From NCBI RefSeq assembly GCF_006496635.1, contig NZ_CP022958.1:992001-1056000 (forward strand): DNA of 64,000 nucleotides, read 5' to 3'. The position numbers and the translations under genes were made by a program. Shown here in pieces: positions 35,551 to 44,370 of this stretch. Every line of letters begins with the position of its first letter. The first letter of the stretch is position 1. The notes beneath the pieces were generated by a model. It was not told where the DNA came from. It saw only the letters and a list, made by a program, of their open reading frames with translations, and searched no databases. This DNA comes from Azoarcus sp. DD4. GTDB lineage: Bacteria > Pseudomonadota > Gammaproteobacteria > Burkholderiales > Rhodocyclaceae.

Positions 35551-36198
35551 TCAGAAGCCGAGGCAGAGCACGTAGCTGAGCGTTTCGTCGAGCGGTGTTG
35601 CCGCTCCGAGTGCGCTCAGGCCGGTGCTGCCCTGGATGCCGGCGCGCAGACTGCCGGTCGCCGGTTCGCCATCGTCGAGTGCGAGGTCAATCTGGCGGAC
35701 GAAGCGCCCGGGAATGGCTGCCGAGCATATCGTGTGCGTGCCGGGCACGCCGAGCGGTGCGGCTGCGCCGATGCTTTGCACTCCAAGCCGTCCACCTTCC
35801 GCGTTGCGTGGCAGGTAGCCCGCGTCGGCCGCATCGGTGGAGCCGGCCGCGAGTCCGGCCATGCGGACGTGCTGCCAGAACAGGAAGGCCTCCGAATTGG
35901 TGCTGTCGTTCCAGTTGCCACCGATCTGGCCGTCGCCGTTTCCGTTCGTGGTGCATTCGGTAGCGGCAGCCTGGCACAGATGGCGCCTTGCATTTGCGTC
36001 GTCACCAGGGGCGGAGCGGAATTTGTCCTGGTAACTGTGCAACAGCAGCGGGATGCTGCGGAAGTCCTGGGTGAGATTCTTGACCTTGGCGCTGTTGATC
36101 AGCTCCTGGCCCTTGAGGACGCCGCCCAGCATCAGGCCGATGATGACGAGGACGATGGCGATCTCGACCAGGGTGAAACCGGTTTGGGATGTTCGCAT
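35551..36198 (-). CDS. Prepilin-like protein, likely major or minor pilin of the MSHA-like system
   Basis: 215 aa. Type IV prepilin N-terminus: short leader ending Gly7, cleavage before Phe8, Glu at mature position 5 (GFTLVEIAIVLVIIG), then a long hydrophobic helix. The globular part contains four cysteines besides the C-terminal one in VLCLGF. It also has an N-x-N-x-D-G-x-I loop (TNGNGDGQIGG, 85-93) that resembles a calcium-binding turn, and EAFLFWQHVRMAGL. GGAG lies 12 nt before the ATG. Last gene of the operon; MshA or MshC would be the nearest role. Confidence 0.82.
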   Translation of the reverse strand: MRTSQTGFTLVEIAIVLVIIGLMLGGVLKGQELINSAKVKNLTQDFRSIPLLLHSYQDKFRSAPGDDANARRHLCQAAATECTTNGNGDGQIGGNWNDSTNSEAFLFWQHVRMAGLAAGSTDAADAGYLPRNAEGGRLGVQSIGAAAPLGVPGTHTICSAAIPGRFVRQIDLALDDGEPATGSLRAGIQGSTGLSALGAATPLDETLSYVLCLGF

Positions 36199-36245
36199 GT
36201 AGGGGACTCCGGGAAGGTGGCAAGGGAAGACGATCGGCGTGCACG

Positions 36246-36950
36246 TCACAGCCTGCCCGCCTGGGCCAGCCGCGCAATCAGCAAGGGTTGGCCCAGCCAG
36301 ATCAGCAGGTCGTCGAATTCGGCGGTGGCTTCGCCGGCCTGGTAGGCTGGATGCGCACTCGAGTAGCTCGCGTTGCGGCCGTCGGCGCGCTGGTTCGGTC
36401 CGGTGGAGTACACGACGGCGACCGCACGCGATTCGCTGGTGACCGTGATCGCGTGGTCGTCGTGGTCGTATATCTGCAGATTGGAGACAGGGACTGTGTC
36501 CGCGCGTATCGGCGCGTCGCCGCGGCTGTAGGCGCCGTCCGGCCGGTAGCGCCAGTGGCCGGTCCAGGGGGCGGTGGCAGTGGCGCGGGGGCTGCCCCAG
36601 GCATCGGTCGGCTCCAGGCCCAGGCTGCGCCAAGGTAGGCGGCCTTCGACGGTGTCGTCGCAAGGGGGCGGGCTCTCCAGACCGTAGCCGGGGCTGGCTG
36701 GGTCGGACTCCAGGCTGGCACAGGGCAGACGGCCGTGGATGATGGCGAAGCCCGTCAGCGCCTGTTCGATGTCGTGCAGCTGGCCGAGCGTGCTGCGGCG
36801 TTTTTGCTCGTCGAGGCGGGCCTCCAGCGGCAGCAGCAGGCCGCCGGCCAGCAGTGTGATGACAACCAGCACGACCGCCAGCTCAGCGAGGGTGAATCCG
36901 CCAGCGTGGTGACGGGAGGGATAGCTGGGGTGGTTTGTCAGGGCAGGCAC
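36246..36950 (-). CDS. Prepilin-like minor pilin
   Basis: 234 aa with a 17-residue leader, G18-F19 cleavage site and mature Glu5 (GFTLAELAVVLVVITLLAGG). After the helix it shows GRLPC (C77), GRLPWRSLGL (103-112) and WG (118-119). These align with the same elements in the larger neighbour gene at 36938-38197, so the two are paralogous. Overlaps that gene by 13 bp and precedes the terminal pilin gene by 47 bp. Probably an MshC/D/O-type minor pilin initiating the fibre. Confidence 0.78.
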   Translation of the reverse strand: MPALTNHPSYPSRHHAGGFTLAELAVVLVVITLLAGGLLLPLEARLDEQKRRSTLGQLHDIEQALTGFAIIHGRLPCASLESDPASPGYGLESPPPCDDTVEGRLPWRSLGLEPTDAWGSPRATATAPWTGHWRYRPDGAYSRGDAPIRADTVPVSNLQIYDHDDHAITVTSESRAVAVVYSTGPNQRADGRNASYSSAHPAYQAGEATAEFDDLLIWLGQPLLIARLAQAGRL

Positions 36951-38197
36951 CGGATCACGTCCTCATGGGCAGGCCGCGCCGGCTCGGCGATCGCGAAATG
37001 ACGGTGACCGGCGAGCAGGCCTTCGCCGCTCGCCAGCACGGCCGGGTTCGGTCCTTCGAAGTAGTTGCGGTGGTCGGCACGGTCGGCGACCGTAGCCCGG
37101 GTCTGGCGGCCCGGCTGGCTGCGGATGCGTTCGCCGCCGAAGATTAGGGCGAGCCGACAGTGCTCGATCATGGTTTCGTTCGGCGCCGTGGCCGATTCGC
37201 TGAGTTCGGCCGCAATGCAGGCCTCGCCACCGATGCAGAGCAGGAAGCGGAACTGGTTGCGCCAGTTGTCGTGGGCGTCGGCCGCCGCGTCGGTGAGACC
37301 GAGTGCGGCGGCTGTCGGGAGTGCGCCGCCGGCCATGGTACCGAGCTGTGTGTCGGCATGGACGGCGACAAAGTCGTGCTGGTGGCTTGCGGTGGCGAGC
37401 GCTGCTGCCGCGCGGTCGATGACCGTGTCGATGAAGGCTGCAAAGTCGCTGCGGCGACGCAAGGCGTCGAAGATGTCATCCACCGTCAGCCAGGACAGCA
37501 GGTCGTTGTTGGCGACGCTGTCCGTCGTGCCCTGCTGCACGCTGTGCACGCCGGAAGGTTTGGCGGGATAGGCCGCGTCGAGATAGCCGGCAAGGTCGGT
37601 GTCGGCCGAAGTGCTGCCGCTGCAACGGCTGCCGGGGAGGTAGGGGCGTTGCTGCATGGGAAGCGCGCCGCCGGGGGCGAGGACAACGCCGACAGCACGT
37701 GCCGGTGGCGAATCGTCGAGCGTGAGCCGGACGCCGCTGGCCGCGACGACGTCGAACTGCCCGGCGGAATCCCAGTTCAGTACCAGGGGCTTGGGGTTGT
37801 TCTTGACGCTGTCGGCGACGGCATACCACAGGCATTCGCCCCAGCCGTCGTGCAGATCGCCAAGGCCGAGTGTCCGATAGGGCAGGCGGCCGATCGCCCC
37901 TAGTCCGCGCGCGCCGCAGGCACCGGCCGGGGAGCCGTCGTTGTCGCCGTCCGGGCAGGGCAGGTAGCCATAGCCCTGGCCGGGGTGGCGCTCCGGGTAA
38001 CTGAGGGCGTAGCCGGCGAGCGCCATGCGTGCTTCGGCGAGGACGGCGATGCTGCGTGCCTGCGCGTGGCCGCGCGCGATGGCGGCAAGATCCCGATGTG
38101 CCAGCAGCAGGGCGACGGCTGCCATCGCACCCAGCAGCAACAGGGCGATGGCGGCGAAACCGTCCTGTTCGGACGCTCCCCGTGGCGCCCGGATCAT
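36938..38197 (-). CDS. Large prepilin-like or PilX/GspK-like protein of the pilus operon
   Basis: 419 aa. The N-terminus QDGFAAIALLLLGAMAAVALLL resembles a prepilin helix with G13-F14 but has Ile at mature position 5, not Glu, as in GspK-like tip pseudopilins. It then has GYLPC (C81), a D-G-D-N-D-G turn (83-88), GRLPYRTLGL (103-112) and GWG, all shared with the minor pilin encoded next. A long soluble C-terminal part (to 419) is without recognisable domain; it has several His/Cys residues. The ATG overlaps the previous gene's stop (ATGA). A tip protein or MshQ/MshP-like role is inferred. Confidence 0.7.
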   Translation of the reverse strand: MIRAPRGASEQDGFAAIALLLLGAMAAVALLLAHRDLAAIARGHAQARSIAVLAEARMALAGYALSYPERHPGQGYGYLPCPDGDNDGSPAGACGARGLGAIGRLPYRTLGLGDLHDGWGECLWYAVADSVKNNPKPLVLNWDSAGQFDVVAASGVRLTLDDSPPARAVGVVLAPGGALPMQQRPYLPGSRCSGSTSADTDLAGYLDAAYPAKPSGVHSVQQGTTDSVANNDLLSWLTVDDIFDALRRRSDFAAFIDTVIDRAAAALATASHQHDFVAVHADTQLGTMAGGALPTAAALGLTDAAADAHDNWRNQFRFLLCIGGEACIAAELSESATAPNETMIEHCRLALIFGGERIRSQPGRQTRATVADRADHRNYFEGPNPAVLASGEGLLAGHRHFAIAEPARPAHEDVIRCLP

Positions 38198-38619
38198 GGT
38201 GCGGCGACCCTGTGTTCGGAGGCGACAGCCGTCGAGTCGTGCCGTTGGACGTCGGGCAGCGGATCGATGCGCTCACCGCCTGGCCAGACGTGGTTTTCGC
38301 CGATGTACAGCGGCCGGCTCGGTGTATCGGTGGCGATGAGCCGGAGTTGGCGCGAACCGTCGACCTTCAGGCGTTCGTCGGGCTGCTGCGCGTTGCCGTT
38401 GATCCAGATGGTGCTGCGGCCACTGCGGCTGCGGAGTACTCCATCGATGCGCAGTGTGTCCGTTGCCGCCGGGGCTGGCGCGGGAGCGGACGGCCGGTCG
38501 AGCGCAGCGCGCTCGGCCGGCGTGAAGAACAGGCGGCCGAGTGTTGGCGCGACGCGTGGTTCGGCAACTCCGGACGTGCTGACCAGGACGAGCGACAGCA
38601 ACGTCAGCCGGCGGATCAC
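38194..38619 (-). CDS. PilP/MshK-like periplasmic protein
   Basis: 141 aa starting at GTG 38619, overlapping the upstream stop (GTGA). N-terminal signal peptide (RRLTLLSLVLVSTSGVAEP). The middle carries LRIDGVLRSRSGRSTIWINGNAQ, the small beta fold common to PilP, GspC HR and MshK proteins that contact the secretin. Position between a PilO-like gene and the prepilin-like genes, and size, suit MshK. Sequence identity cannot be confirmed by eye. Confidence 0.6.
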   Translation of the reverse strand: MIRRLTLLSLVLVSTSGVAEPRVAPTLGRLFFTPAERAALDRPSAPAPAPAATDTLRIDGVLRSRSGRSTIWINGNAQQPDERLKVDGSRQLRLIATDTPSRPLYIGENHVWPGGERIDPLPDVQRHDSTAVASEHRVAAP

Positions 38620-39209
38620 GATGCCTCTCCGGCCGGCGGTCGGATGTTCAACCAGGCAAACTCGCAACGAATCTGCAGCGCCATTGCGGCGGCCACCTCC
38701 GTTGATGGCAGGCGTTCGACGGCGCAGCCGCGGACGCTCACTGCGGCCGATGCTTCATGCCGCAGTGTATCCAGCAGATCCAGCAGGGCCTGCTCATGGC
38801 GCACGGTAGCGTGCAGCTTGATGGTGCTGGCCATCAGGACCGGGAGATTCGCGCCCTGGGGTGACAGCGGGCGCGGTGTGCTTGCCGTGTAGTCGCCGTC
38901 AGCGATTCCGTGCTCTGCGAGGATGCGATGCAAGGCGGCGTCGCGTAGCGCCTCATGGTCGGCTGCAACCACGCCGCGCTCCACGAGTGCCCGGTAGCGT
39001 GTCGCAAAGCCGCGCAGCTGGGCGGCGCTGGCTTCGAGCTGTGCGAGCCGCAGGGTAGCGTTGTCGTGTACCGCTTGCGCGTCGGCCAGTGCGTGATCCA
39101 GCTGGCGATGTTCGGCCTGCGTCGCTGCCACCAGCGCACCGCCAGCCAGCGCTGTGATGAGTGCGAACAGCAATGGCAGGCGCAGCGGGAGCGGAATGCG
39201 GCTGATCAT
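38616..39209 (-). CDS. PilO/MshJ-like pilus assembly protein
   Basis: 197 aa: one N-terminal membrane segment (about 9-30), then a coiled-coil-like helix (HRQLDHALADAQAVHDNATLRLAQLEASAAQLRGFATRYRALV, described in part) and a ferredoxin-like periplasmic domain. This is the PilO/GspM/MshJ layout that joins the inner-membrane alignment subcomplex. ATG 39209; its stop overlaps the next gene and its start overlaps the stop of the MshI-like gene (ATGA). Confidence 0.68.
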   Translation of the reverse strand: MISRIPLPLRLPLLFALITALAGGALVAATQAEHRQLDHALADAQAVHDNATLRLAQLEASAAQLRGFATRYRALVERGVVAADHEALRDAALHRILAEHGIADGDYTASTPRPLSPQGANLPVLMASTIKLHATVRHEQALLDLLDTLRHEASAAVSVRGCAVERLPSTEVAAAMALQIRCEFAWLNIRPPAGEAS

Positions 39210-40690
39210 GAGGGCTCCTGCTCCTGGCGACGATCCTGAAGTTCGATATGCAGTCCGCCAGACGAGCCGGACTGATGGTCGAGGATGGGGGCCTGGGGAT
39301 GGCTGGCCGGACGCGGTCGCAGGACGGTGCGGATGTCGTCACGCCGGGCAAGCTGCGCCAGGATGCTGCTCCGCAGGGTGGCCAGGTTTTGGGTGGGATC
39401 GCTCTCCGCTGGGGGAATTTCCAGTGCGACGGCAAGCGTCATTGCCCCGCCGGCCCGCGCGTTGGGCGTCGGGGCGCGACTCCAGGTCAGCGTCCGCAAT
39501 GCGATGGCCGGATGCGTGTCGAGCGCGTCGCCCAGCGCAGCGAGCAGGTGCTGCGGATCGCCGTCCAGCGCGGTCTGCTGCGTCAGCGTGTCGAGTACTT
39601 GACCCAAGGCCCCCGGCGGGGCGGGCAGGGGCGGCAGGCTTGCGAGCAGGCTGTCGTGGCGGAGCTGCTGGCGGTTGGCTGCCGTAGTCAGATCGTTGAT
39701 TCGCGCCGCATGATGCTGGTTGCCGGCGGCCAGCCAGGCGGAGAGTAGTGCGGCACCGATACCAATGCCGAAGCCAGCCGCGCCAATGCGACGGCCAAGG
39801 CGATGAAGTCGATCGATCTGGCGCACCGCCGCTGGCGCGCAATGGGGCAGGCCGCGAGGGCGGAGCGCCTGATTCAGGAGCAGCAGCACGCTCGCATCTG
39901 CTTCGTCGGTGCAGTCGATGCCGAGCTCGCGGCACAGCGACCGGGATTCCAGCGTCTGGTATTCGATCCCGGCGCTGACCGCGGGCTGCGGGGGGCAGGG
40001 GGCGCCGTGTCGTTGCGACAGGAGTTCGACAACACGTAGGTTCGCACCGTGCTCGATCAAATCGTGGGCGTAGAGATAGGCATGCGTGCGTTGCAGGGCA
40101 CCCGTGTCGGTGGCCGCAAGTAGCCTTGAGTAGCGCAGGCGCCCGTGTTCGAAAAGACTGTGTCGCATGCTCCCGGCGTGCTCGCTGACGAGCAGGAAGC
40201 GCCCCTGCAGTTCCGGGTGACGGCGCGCCAGCCGGCTCATCAGGCGGTCGAATACCACGGCGACGAGATGAACACCGGTGACGCGCGCCTGCTGTTCGGC
40301 CAGGACGGCCAGCCAGGGCATGAGCGGCTCGGGGCGGGGCAGAGAGCACAGCAACACGTTTTCATAGGGCGGGGCTTCGGTGCTTGTGCCAAGCGAGAGG
40401 GCTGCGCCACAGGGACTGCCGAAACTGTGCTGGTCCAGGCGGCGTTGAATCAGTGCTTCGCGGTCGCTGCCGCGGGCTCGGGGCAGGTGCTCCAGCTCGT
40501 AGGTTTCGTCCGGCAGGTCGACGATCAATGTCAGGCGACTGGAGCCGGCTCGCGCGGCTAGCCATTCGGCGAATGCCGGCGGGCCGTCGCTGCCGGGCGA
40601 AAAGTGCACGACCGCATCGAAGCTGCGCCCCCTGGCTTGCCAGATGGTCAGGCCGTGCGTGTCGAGCAGGAGCAGGTGCGGGGCGGACAT
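39206..40690 (-). CDS. PilM/PilN fusion (MshI/GspL-like) assembly protein
   Basis: 494 aa. The N-terminal about 290 residues are cytoplasmic and resemble an actin-like PilM/GspL domain (LLLDTHGLTIWQARG start, VDLPDETYELEHLPRARGSDREALIQRRL). One membrane segment (302-323) follows, then a PilN-like coiled coil and periplasmic domain. In MSHA systems MshI carries this role. ATG 40690 is chosen because an upstream in-frame extension overlaps the previous gene without a ribosome-binding site. It lies 10 bp after the platform gene. Confidence 0.72.
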   Translation of the reverse strand: MSAPHLLLLDTHGLTIWQARGRSFDAVVHFSPGSDGPPAFAEWLAARAGSSRLTLIVDLPDETYELEHLPRARGSDREALIQRRLDQHSFGSPCGAALSLGTSTEAPPYENVLLCSLPRPEPLMPWLAVLAEQQARVTGVHLVAVVFDRLMSRLARRHPELQGRFLLVSEHAGSMRHSLFEHGRLRYSRLLAATDTGALQRTHAYLYAHDLIEHGANLRVVELLSQRHGAPCPPQPAVSAGIEYQTLESRSLCRELGIDCTDEADASVLLLLNQALRPRGLPHCAPAAVRQIDRLHRLGRRIGAAGFGIGIGAALLSAWLAAGNQHHAARINDLTTAANRQQLRHDSLLASLPPLPAPPGALGQVLDTLTQQTALDGDPQHLLAALGDALDTHPAIALRTLTWSRAPTPNARAGGAMTLAVALEIPPAESDPTQNLATLRSSILAQLARRDDIRTVLRPRPASHPQAPILDHQSGSSGGLHIELQDRRQEQEPS

Positions 40691-40700
40691 GTGCGGTGCC

Positions 40701-41900
40701 TCAGAGGGGTAGCCGGCCGAGAATGTCGTAGATCGGGCCGAGCACGGCACTCATGATCCACAGCATCAGCCCGCCGAGCACTACCGTGAGCAGCGGCTCG
40801 ATGGCCGCCTGCATGCGCTGGATGGAGTCCTGCACCTCGCGTTCGTAGTAGCGGACGAGGTGGCCGAGCGCGACGTCGAGGGCGCCGCTGTGTTCGCCGA
40901 CGTGCAGCATGCGCACCAGCAGCGGTGGAAAGAGCGCCGCAGCGGCGATTGCGCTGCTGAGATCGTGGCCTGAATCGATGCGCTCGCCGGCCTCGCGCAG
41001 GCTGCGCCGGACGACGGTGTTGCCGGCTGTGTCTGCTGCCGTGTGCAGGGCATCGATGATGGGAATACCGGCCTCGTACATCAGCCCGAGCAGCTTGCAG
41101 ACGCGCGCCAGCAGCAACTTGCTCAGCAGTGGGCCGCAGACCGGCAGACGCAGCAAGGCCGCGTCGTAGCGAGCGCGCGCCGAGGGGGCGTGGGCGATGG
41201 CGGCGCGCAATCCGATGACCGTCGCGAGTGCGGCGAATACGAGCAAGGCGCCGTATTCGCCGACGAAAGCCGACAGGGCTAGCAACATCCTCGTTTGCAG
41301 CGGCAGCGTCTGCCCTATGCTCTGGAACAGACGGGCCACTTCGGGAATGACGAAGACCAGTGCGACGCCGACGGCCGCCAGCAGTAAGGTGCCGACGAAG
41401 GCGGGATAGATGGCTATGCGGCGGGTGTAGGCGGCCAGTGCGTCGGCCTGCTCAAGCGATGCGGCGAGGTCGCGCAGCACCTGCGGCAAGCGGCCCGCTT
41501 GTTCGCCGGCACGCAGCAGGCAGATGAAGACGGCATCGAAGGCTTCGGGATGCGCGGCGCATGCCGCCGACAGTGTCTGACCGCCTTCGACACCTGCAGC
41601 GACGGTACCGACGATCTCGCGCAAGCGTGGTTCGGCGGTGGAGGCGTGCAGGTCGGCCAGTCCTTCGAGGATGGGCACGCCGGCAGCCAGGAGATGTTCG
41701 AGATGGAAGCAGAGGCTGACCAGGTCGCGCCGTGGAATGCGCCGGCCGGGAAGGCGACGTGCGCGGACCGGCTCGCCGTTGATCAGGACCAGGCCGATGC
41801 GCGCCAGGCGCGCCTCGAGTTCGGCGAGGTTGAGCGCGTCCATCTTTCCTCTTTGGAGCCGACCGTCGGCTCTGGCGGCGCGGTAGCGGTGGCGCGGCAT
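40701..41900 (-). CDS. mshG: Inner-membrane platform protein (PilC/GspF/MshG family)
   Basis: 399 aa, two GspF domains (about 45-165 and 245-370), three membrane segments (near 168-190, 208-232 and 370-392). Starts MPRHRYRAARADGRLQRGKMDA, the typical PilC/GspF beginning. Conserved features include LEHLLAAGVPILEGL, FICLLRAGEQAGRL, and MLHVGEHSGALDVALGHLVRYYEREV. It is the membrane partner of the assembly ATPase encoded 5 bp upstream. Confidence 0.9.
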   Translation of the reverse strand: MPRHRYRAARADGRLQRGKMDALNLAELEARLARIGLVLINGEPVRARRLPGRRIPRRDLVSLCFHLEHLLAAGVPILEGLADLHASTAEPRLREIVGTVAAGVEGGQTLSAACAAHPEAFDAVFICLLRAGEQAGRLPQVLRDLAASLEQADALAAYTRRIAIYPAFVGTLLLAAVGVALVFVIPEVARLFQSIGQTLPLQTRMLLALSAFVGEYGALLVFAALATVIGLRAAIAHAPSARARYDAALLRLPVCGPLLSKLLLARVCKLLGLMYEAGIPIIDALHTAADTAGNTVVRRSLREAGERIDSGHDLSSAIAAAALFPPLLVRMLHVGEHSGALDVALGHLVRYYEREVQDSIQRMQAAIEPLLTVVLGGLMLWIMSAVLGPIYDILGRLPL

Positions 41901-41905
41901 GGGTG

Positions 41906-43633
41906 TCAGTGTCCGGTGAAGCCGGGATCAATCACACGCAGCAGCTCCTCCAGCGAGGTGCTGCCGTCGCGTACCCGCCGCAGGCCGTCCTCGGCGAGCG
42001 GACGAAAACCGCGGTTGCGGGCGTGGGCGAGGATTTCGCGCTGACTGGCGCGGCGGGTGACGAGTTCGTCGAGTTCCGCGTCCATGCGCAGGATTTCCAT
42101 GATGGCCACGCGCCCGCGGTAGCCCTGGAAGTCGCAGAGGCGGCAGCCGGTCGCGCGGTAGCGCGTGGCTGGTTGGCCATCTGCGGCGAGACCGAGCAGT
42201 GGCACGGTCCAGGCTTCGGCTTCGACGGCTTCCAGGCAGTGGGGGCAGAGCTTGCGCACCAGGCGCTGGGCGATGATGCCGACGATGTTGCCGGCGAGCA
42301 GTTCGGCGCGAATTCCGAGGTCGAGCAGGCGCGGCAGGGCACCGATCGCGGAATTCGTGTGCAGGGTCGAATAGACCTGGTGGCCGGTGATGGCGGCGCG
42401 TAGCGCCATCGCCGCCGTGTCGGCGTCGCGGATCTCGCCGACCAGGATGACGTCCGGATCCTGGCGCAGCATGGCGCGCACGCCGTCAGCGAAATTCAGG
42501 CGGCTGGCTTCGGCGATCGAGGACTGGCGCAGCAACGGGGTCGGGTATTCGACCGGATCCTCCAGGGTCATGATGTTCCGGTCTTCGGTGTTGATATGGC
42601 CGAGTACGGAATACAGCGTCGTGGTCTTGCCGCTGCCGGTCGGGCCGGTGACCAGGATCAGACCTTCGGGCCGGGCGATCATGCGCTCGAGCGCGTCGAA
42701 GTTGGGTGGAGTGAGCCCGAGCGCGTCGAGAGGAACGATGCCCTTGTTGCGATCGAGAATGCGCAGCACGACATTCTCGCCGTGCAGGGTGGGCAGACAG
42801 GAAACGCGGAAGTCCACCGCATGGCCGTTGATGTCGAGGCTGATGCGGCCATCCTGCGGCGCGCGTGTTTCCGCGATGTTGAGGCCGGCCATGACCTTGA
42901 TCCGGACCGCCATCGCCGGCCAGTAGGACTTGTGCAGGGCGTGGGTCTGGCGCAGCAGGCCGTCGATGCGGCAACGGATGCGGAGAAAGTGGGCTTCTGG
43001 TTCGAAATGGAGATCGGAAGCTTCGCGCTTGACGGCATCGATCAGCAGCGCGTCCACAAGACGGACTATCGGCTGGCTGTAGTTGTCCGCGCCCGTCGCC
43101 ATGCTGCGCAGGTCGACTTCGCCGGTCTCGAGTTCGTGCAGGATGCTGTCGATGGACCGGGGGTGTCCGTAGTAGCGTTCGATCGCACGACCGATCTCGG
43201 CGGCGCCGGCCAGCATGCTCTCGACATCGGTGCCGTCTGCCAGCAAGGACCGCAGCTTGTCGATCACCACGCTGTCGTCCGCCTCCGCGGTTGCTATCGT
43301 CAGCACCCGACGTCGGCTGTCGAAGTGAAGCGGCAGGACACGGTGCCGGCGGGCGAATTCGAAGGGGACACGGGCTAGCGCCTCGGTGTCGGCGATGACT
43401 TGGGCGAGGTCGATGCTGCGCCGGCCGACTGCTTGTGACAAGGTGTCGCGCAGTGTGCCTTCGGAGACGAAGCCGAGCTCCACCAGCAGTGTCACCAGTG
43501 GGCGTTGGCGGCGCTCCTGCTCCAGCCGGACGATCCGCAGCTGGTCTTTACTGACGAGGCCGGCCGCCAGCAATGCCTGGTCCAGCGTCCCGCTATCGCC
43601 GGCTGGCTCGAGGTGGGCGGAGCTGTTCGTCAC
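41906..43633 (-). CDS. mshE: Pilus assembly ATPase (MshE/PilB/GspE family)
   Basis: 575 aa hexameric secretion ATPase. The N-terminal T2SSE/MshEN domain (about 15-165) is followed by a catalytic core with Walker A GPTGSGKTTT near 330, Asp box around ITLEDPVEY-like MTLEDPVEYP, Walker B ILVGEIRD and His box ITGHQVYSTLHTN. A tetracysteine zinc site (CPHC near 465, CRLC near 497) is present as in PilB/GspE. The MshEN tandem motifs that bind cyclic-di-GMP are present at 16-39 and 45-68, but their Arg and Gly are replaced. Powers pilus extension with the platform protein. Confidence 0.92.
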   Translation of the reverse strand: MTNSSAHLEPAGDSGTLDQALLAAGLVSKDQLRIVRLEQERRQRPLVTLLVELGFVSEGTLRDTLSQAVGRRSIDLAQVIADTEALARVPFEFARRHRVLPLHFDSRRRVLTIATAEADDSVVIDKLRSLLADGTDVESMLAGAAEIGRAIERYYGHPRSIDSILHELETGEVDLRSMATGADNYSQPIVRLVDALLIDAVKREASDLHFEPEAHFLRIRCRIDGLLRQTHALHKSYWPAMAVRIKVMAGLNIAETRAPQDGRISLDINGHAVDFRVSCLPTLHGENVVLRILDRNKGIVPLDALGLTPPNFDALERMIARPEGLILVTGPTGSGKTTTLYSVLGHINTEDRNIMTLEDPVEYPTPLLRQSSIAEASRLNFADGVRAMLRQDPDVILVGEIRDADTAAMALRAAITGHQVYSTLHTNSAIGALPRLLDLGIRAELLAGNIVGIIAQRLVRKLCPHCLEAVEAEAWTVPLLGLAADGQPATRYRATGCRLCDFQGYRGRVAIMEILRMDAELDELVTRRASQREILAHARNRGFRPLAEDGLRRVRDGSTSLEELLRVIDPGFTGH

Positions 43634-44370
43634 GGCTGTTCGAGCTCCTGCAGTCTTCCGCTTGCCGTCAGTGGATCGAAGGAGGCGGGACGCTGGCGCG
43701 CTGCAGCCAGGGCAAGACGGTAGAAGTTGGCCGCAGGCAGCCTTTGGTGAAGTTGATCGAGGCTGGCGGCAAGATTGAACAGGATGTCGGGATCGTCGGC
43801 GTCCAGCGTATGGGCCTGAAAGTAGGCCTGCTGGGCTTCGGCCCAGCGACTTTGTCGCGCCAGTGCATTGCCGAGCGCGAAGTGAAGTACGGCTGCGTGC
43901 GTCTGGTGGGCGATCAGCCGGCGCAGACGCGATTCGGCGTCGCGGGGGTGGAGCGTGTGGTCGAGGTCGACCAGCCGGCTGTGCGCCAGCGCGTCGAGGG
44001 GCGCCAGGACGAGACTGTGGCGAAACCAGGCGATGGCTTCATCCGGGCGGCCTTCGCGCAACGCCAGACTCGCCAGGCCGTTGCTCGCTTCGACACTGGC
44101 GGGGTCGCGTCGCAGCAGTTCCTGATAGTGGTGGTGCGCAGTTGCAAGATCTCCATCGCGGAAGGCAGCGTAGGCCAACTGTGACGGTGACGACGTGTCG
44201 GCGGGCATGGGCTTGCGCTGGATCGGTCCCAGGCCGGTTGGCGGGGCCGGGCCGCCAGGATCGTCGGCGAGGGCGGGAACTGCTGCGGCGAGGATCAGGA
44301 GCATGCCGAGCAGCACTGCCTGCCGCTGACCCGGGCGCGAGCTGGCACTGCGAAGGAGGCCTGCCATCAT
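43630..44370 (-). CDS. TPR protein of the MSHA-like operon (MshN-like)
   Basis: 246 aa with an N-terminal signal or anchor (about 16-37) and about five tetratricopeptide-like helices (LAYAAFRDGDLATAHHHYQELLRRDPASVEASNGLASLALREGRPDEAI..., described in part). In the MSHA cluster MshN is a TPR protein between secretin and ATPase genes; the position here is the same. Its start overlaps the secretin stop and its stop overlaps the ATPase start (ATGA on both sides). An alternative start lies one codon later. Confidence 0.72.
   Translation of the reverse strand: MMAGLLRSASSRPGQRQAVLLGMLLILAAAVPALADDPGGPAPPTGLGPIQRKPMPADTSSPSQLAYAAFRDGDLATAHHHYQELLRRDPASVEASNGLASLALREGRPDEAIAWFRHSLVLAPLDALAHSRLVDLDHTLHPRDAESRLRRLIAHQTHAAVLHFALGNALARQSRWAEAQQAYFQAHTLDADDPDILFNLAASLDQLHQRLPAANFYRLALAAARQRPASFDPLTASGRLQELEQP

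Noticed and set aside
35551..36950. Type II secretion pseudopilin genes as an alternative
   Set aside because: The operon has PilM/N-, PilO- and PilP-like genes and a MshE-type ATPase with MshEN domain, and no gspC/gspN or typical gspG; a pilus is the more consistent reading, though not proved.
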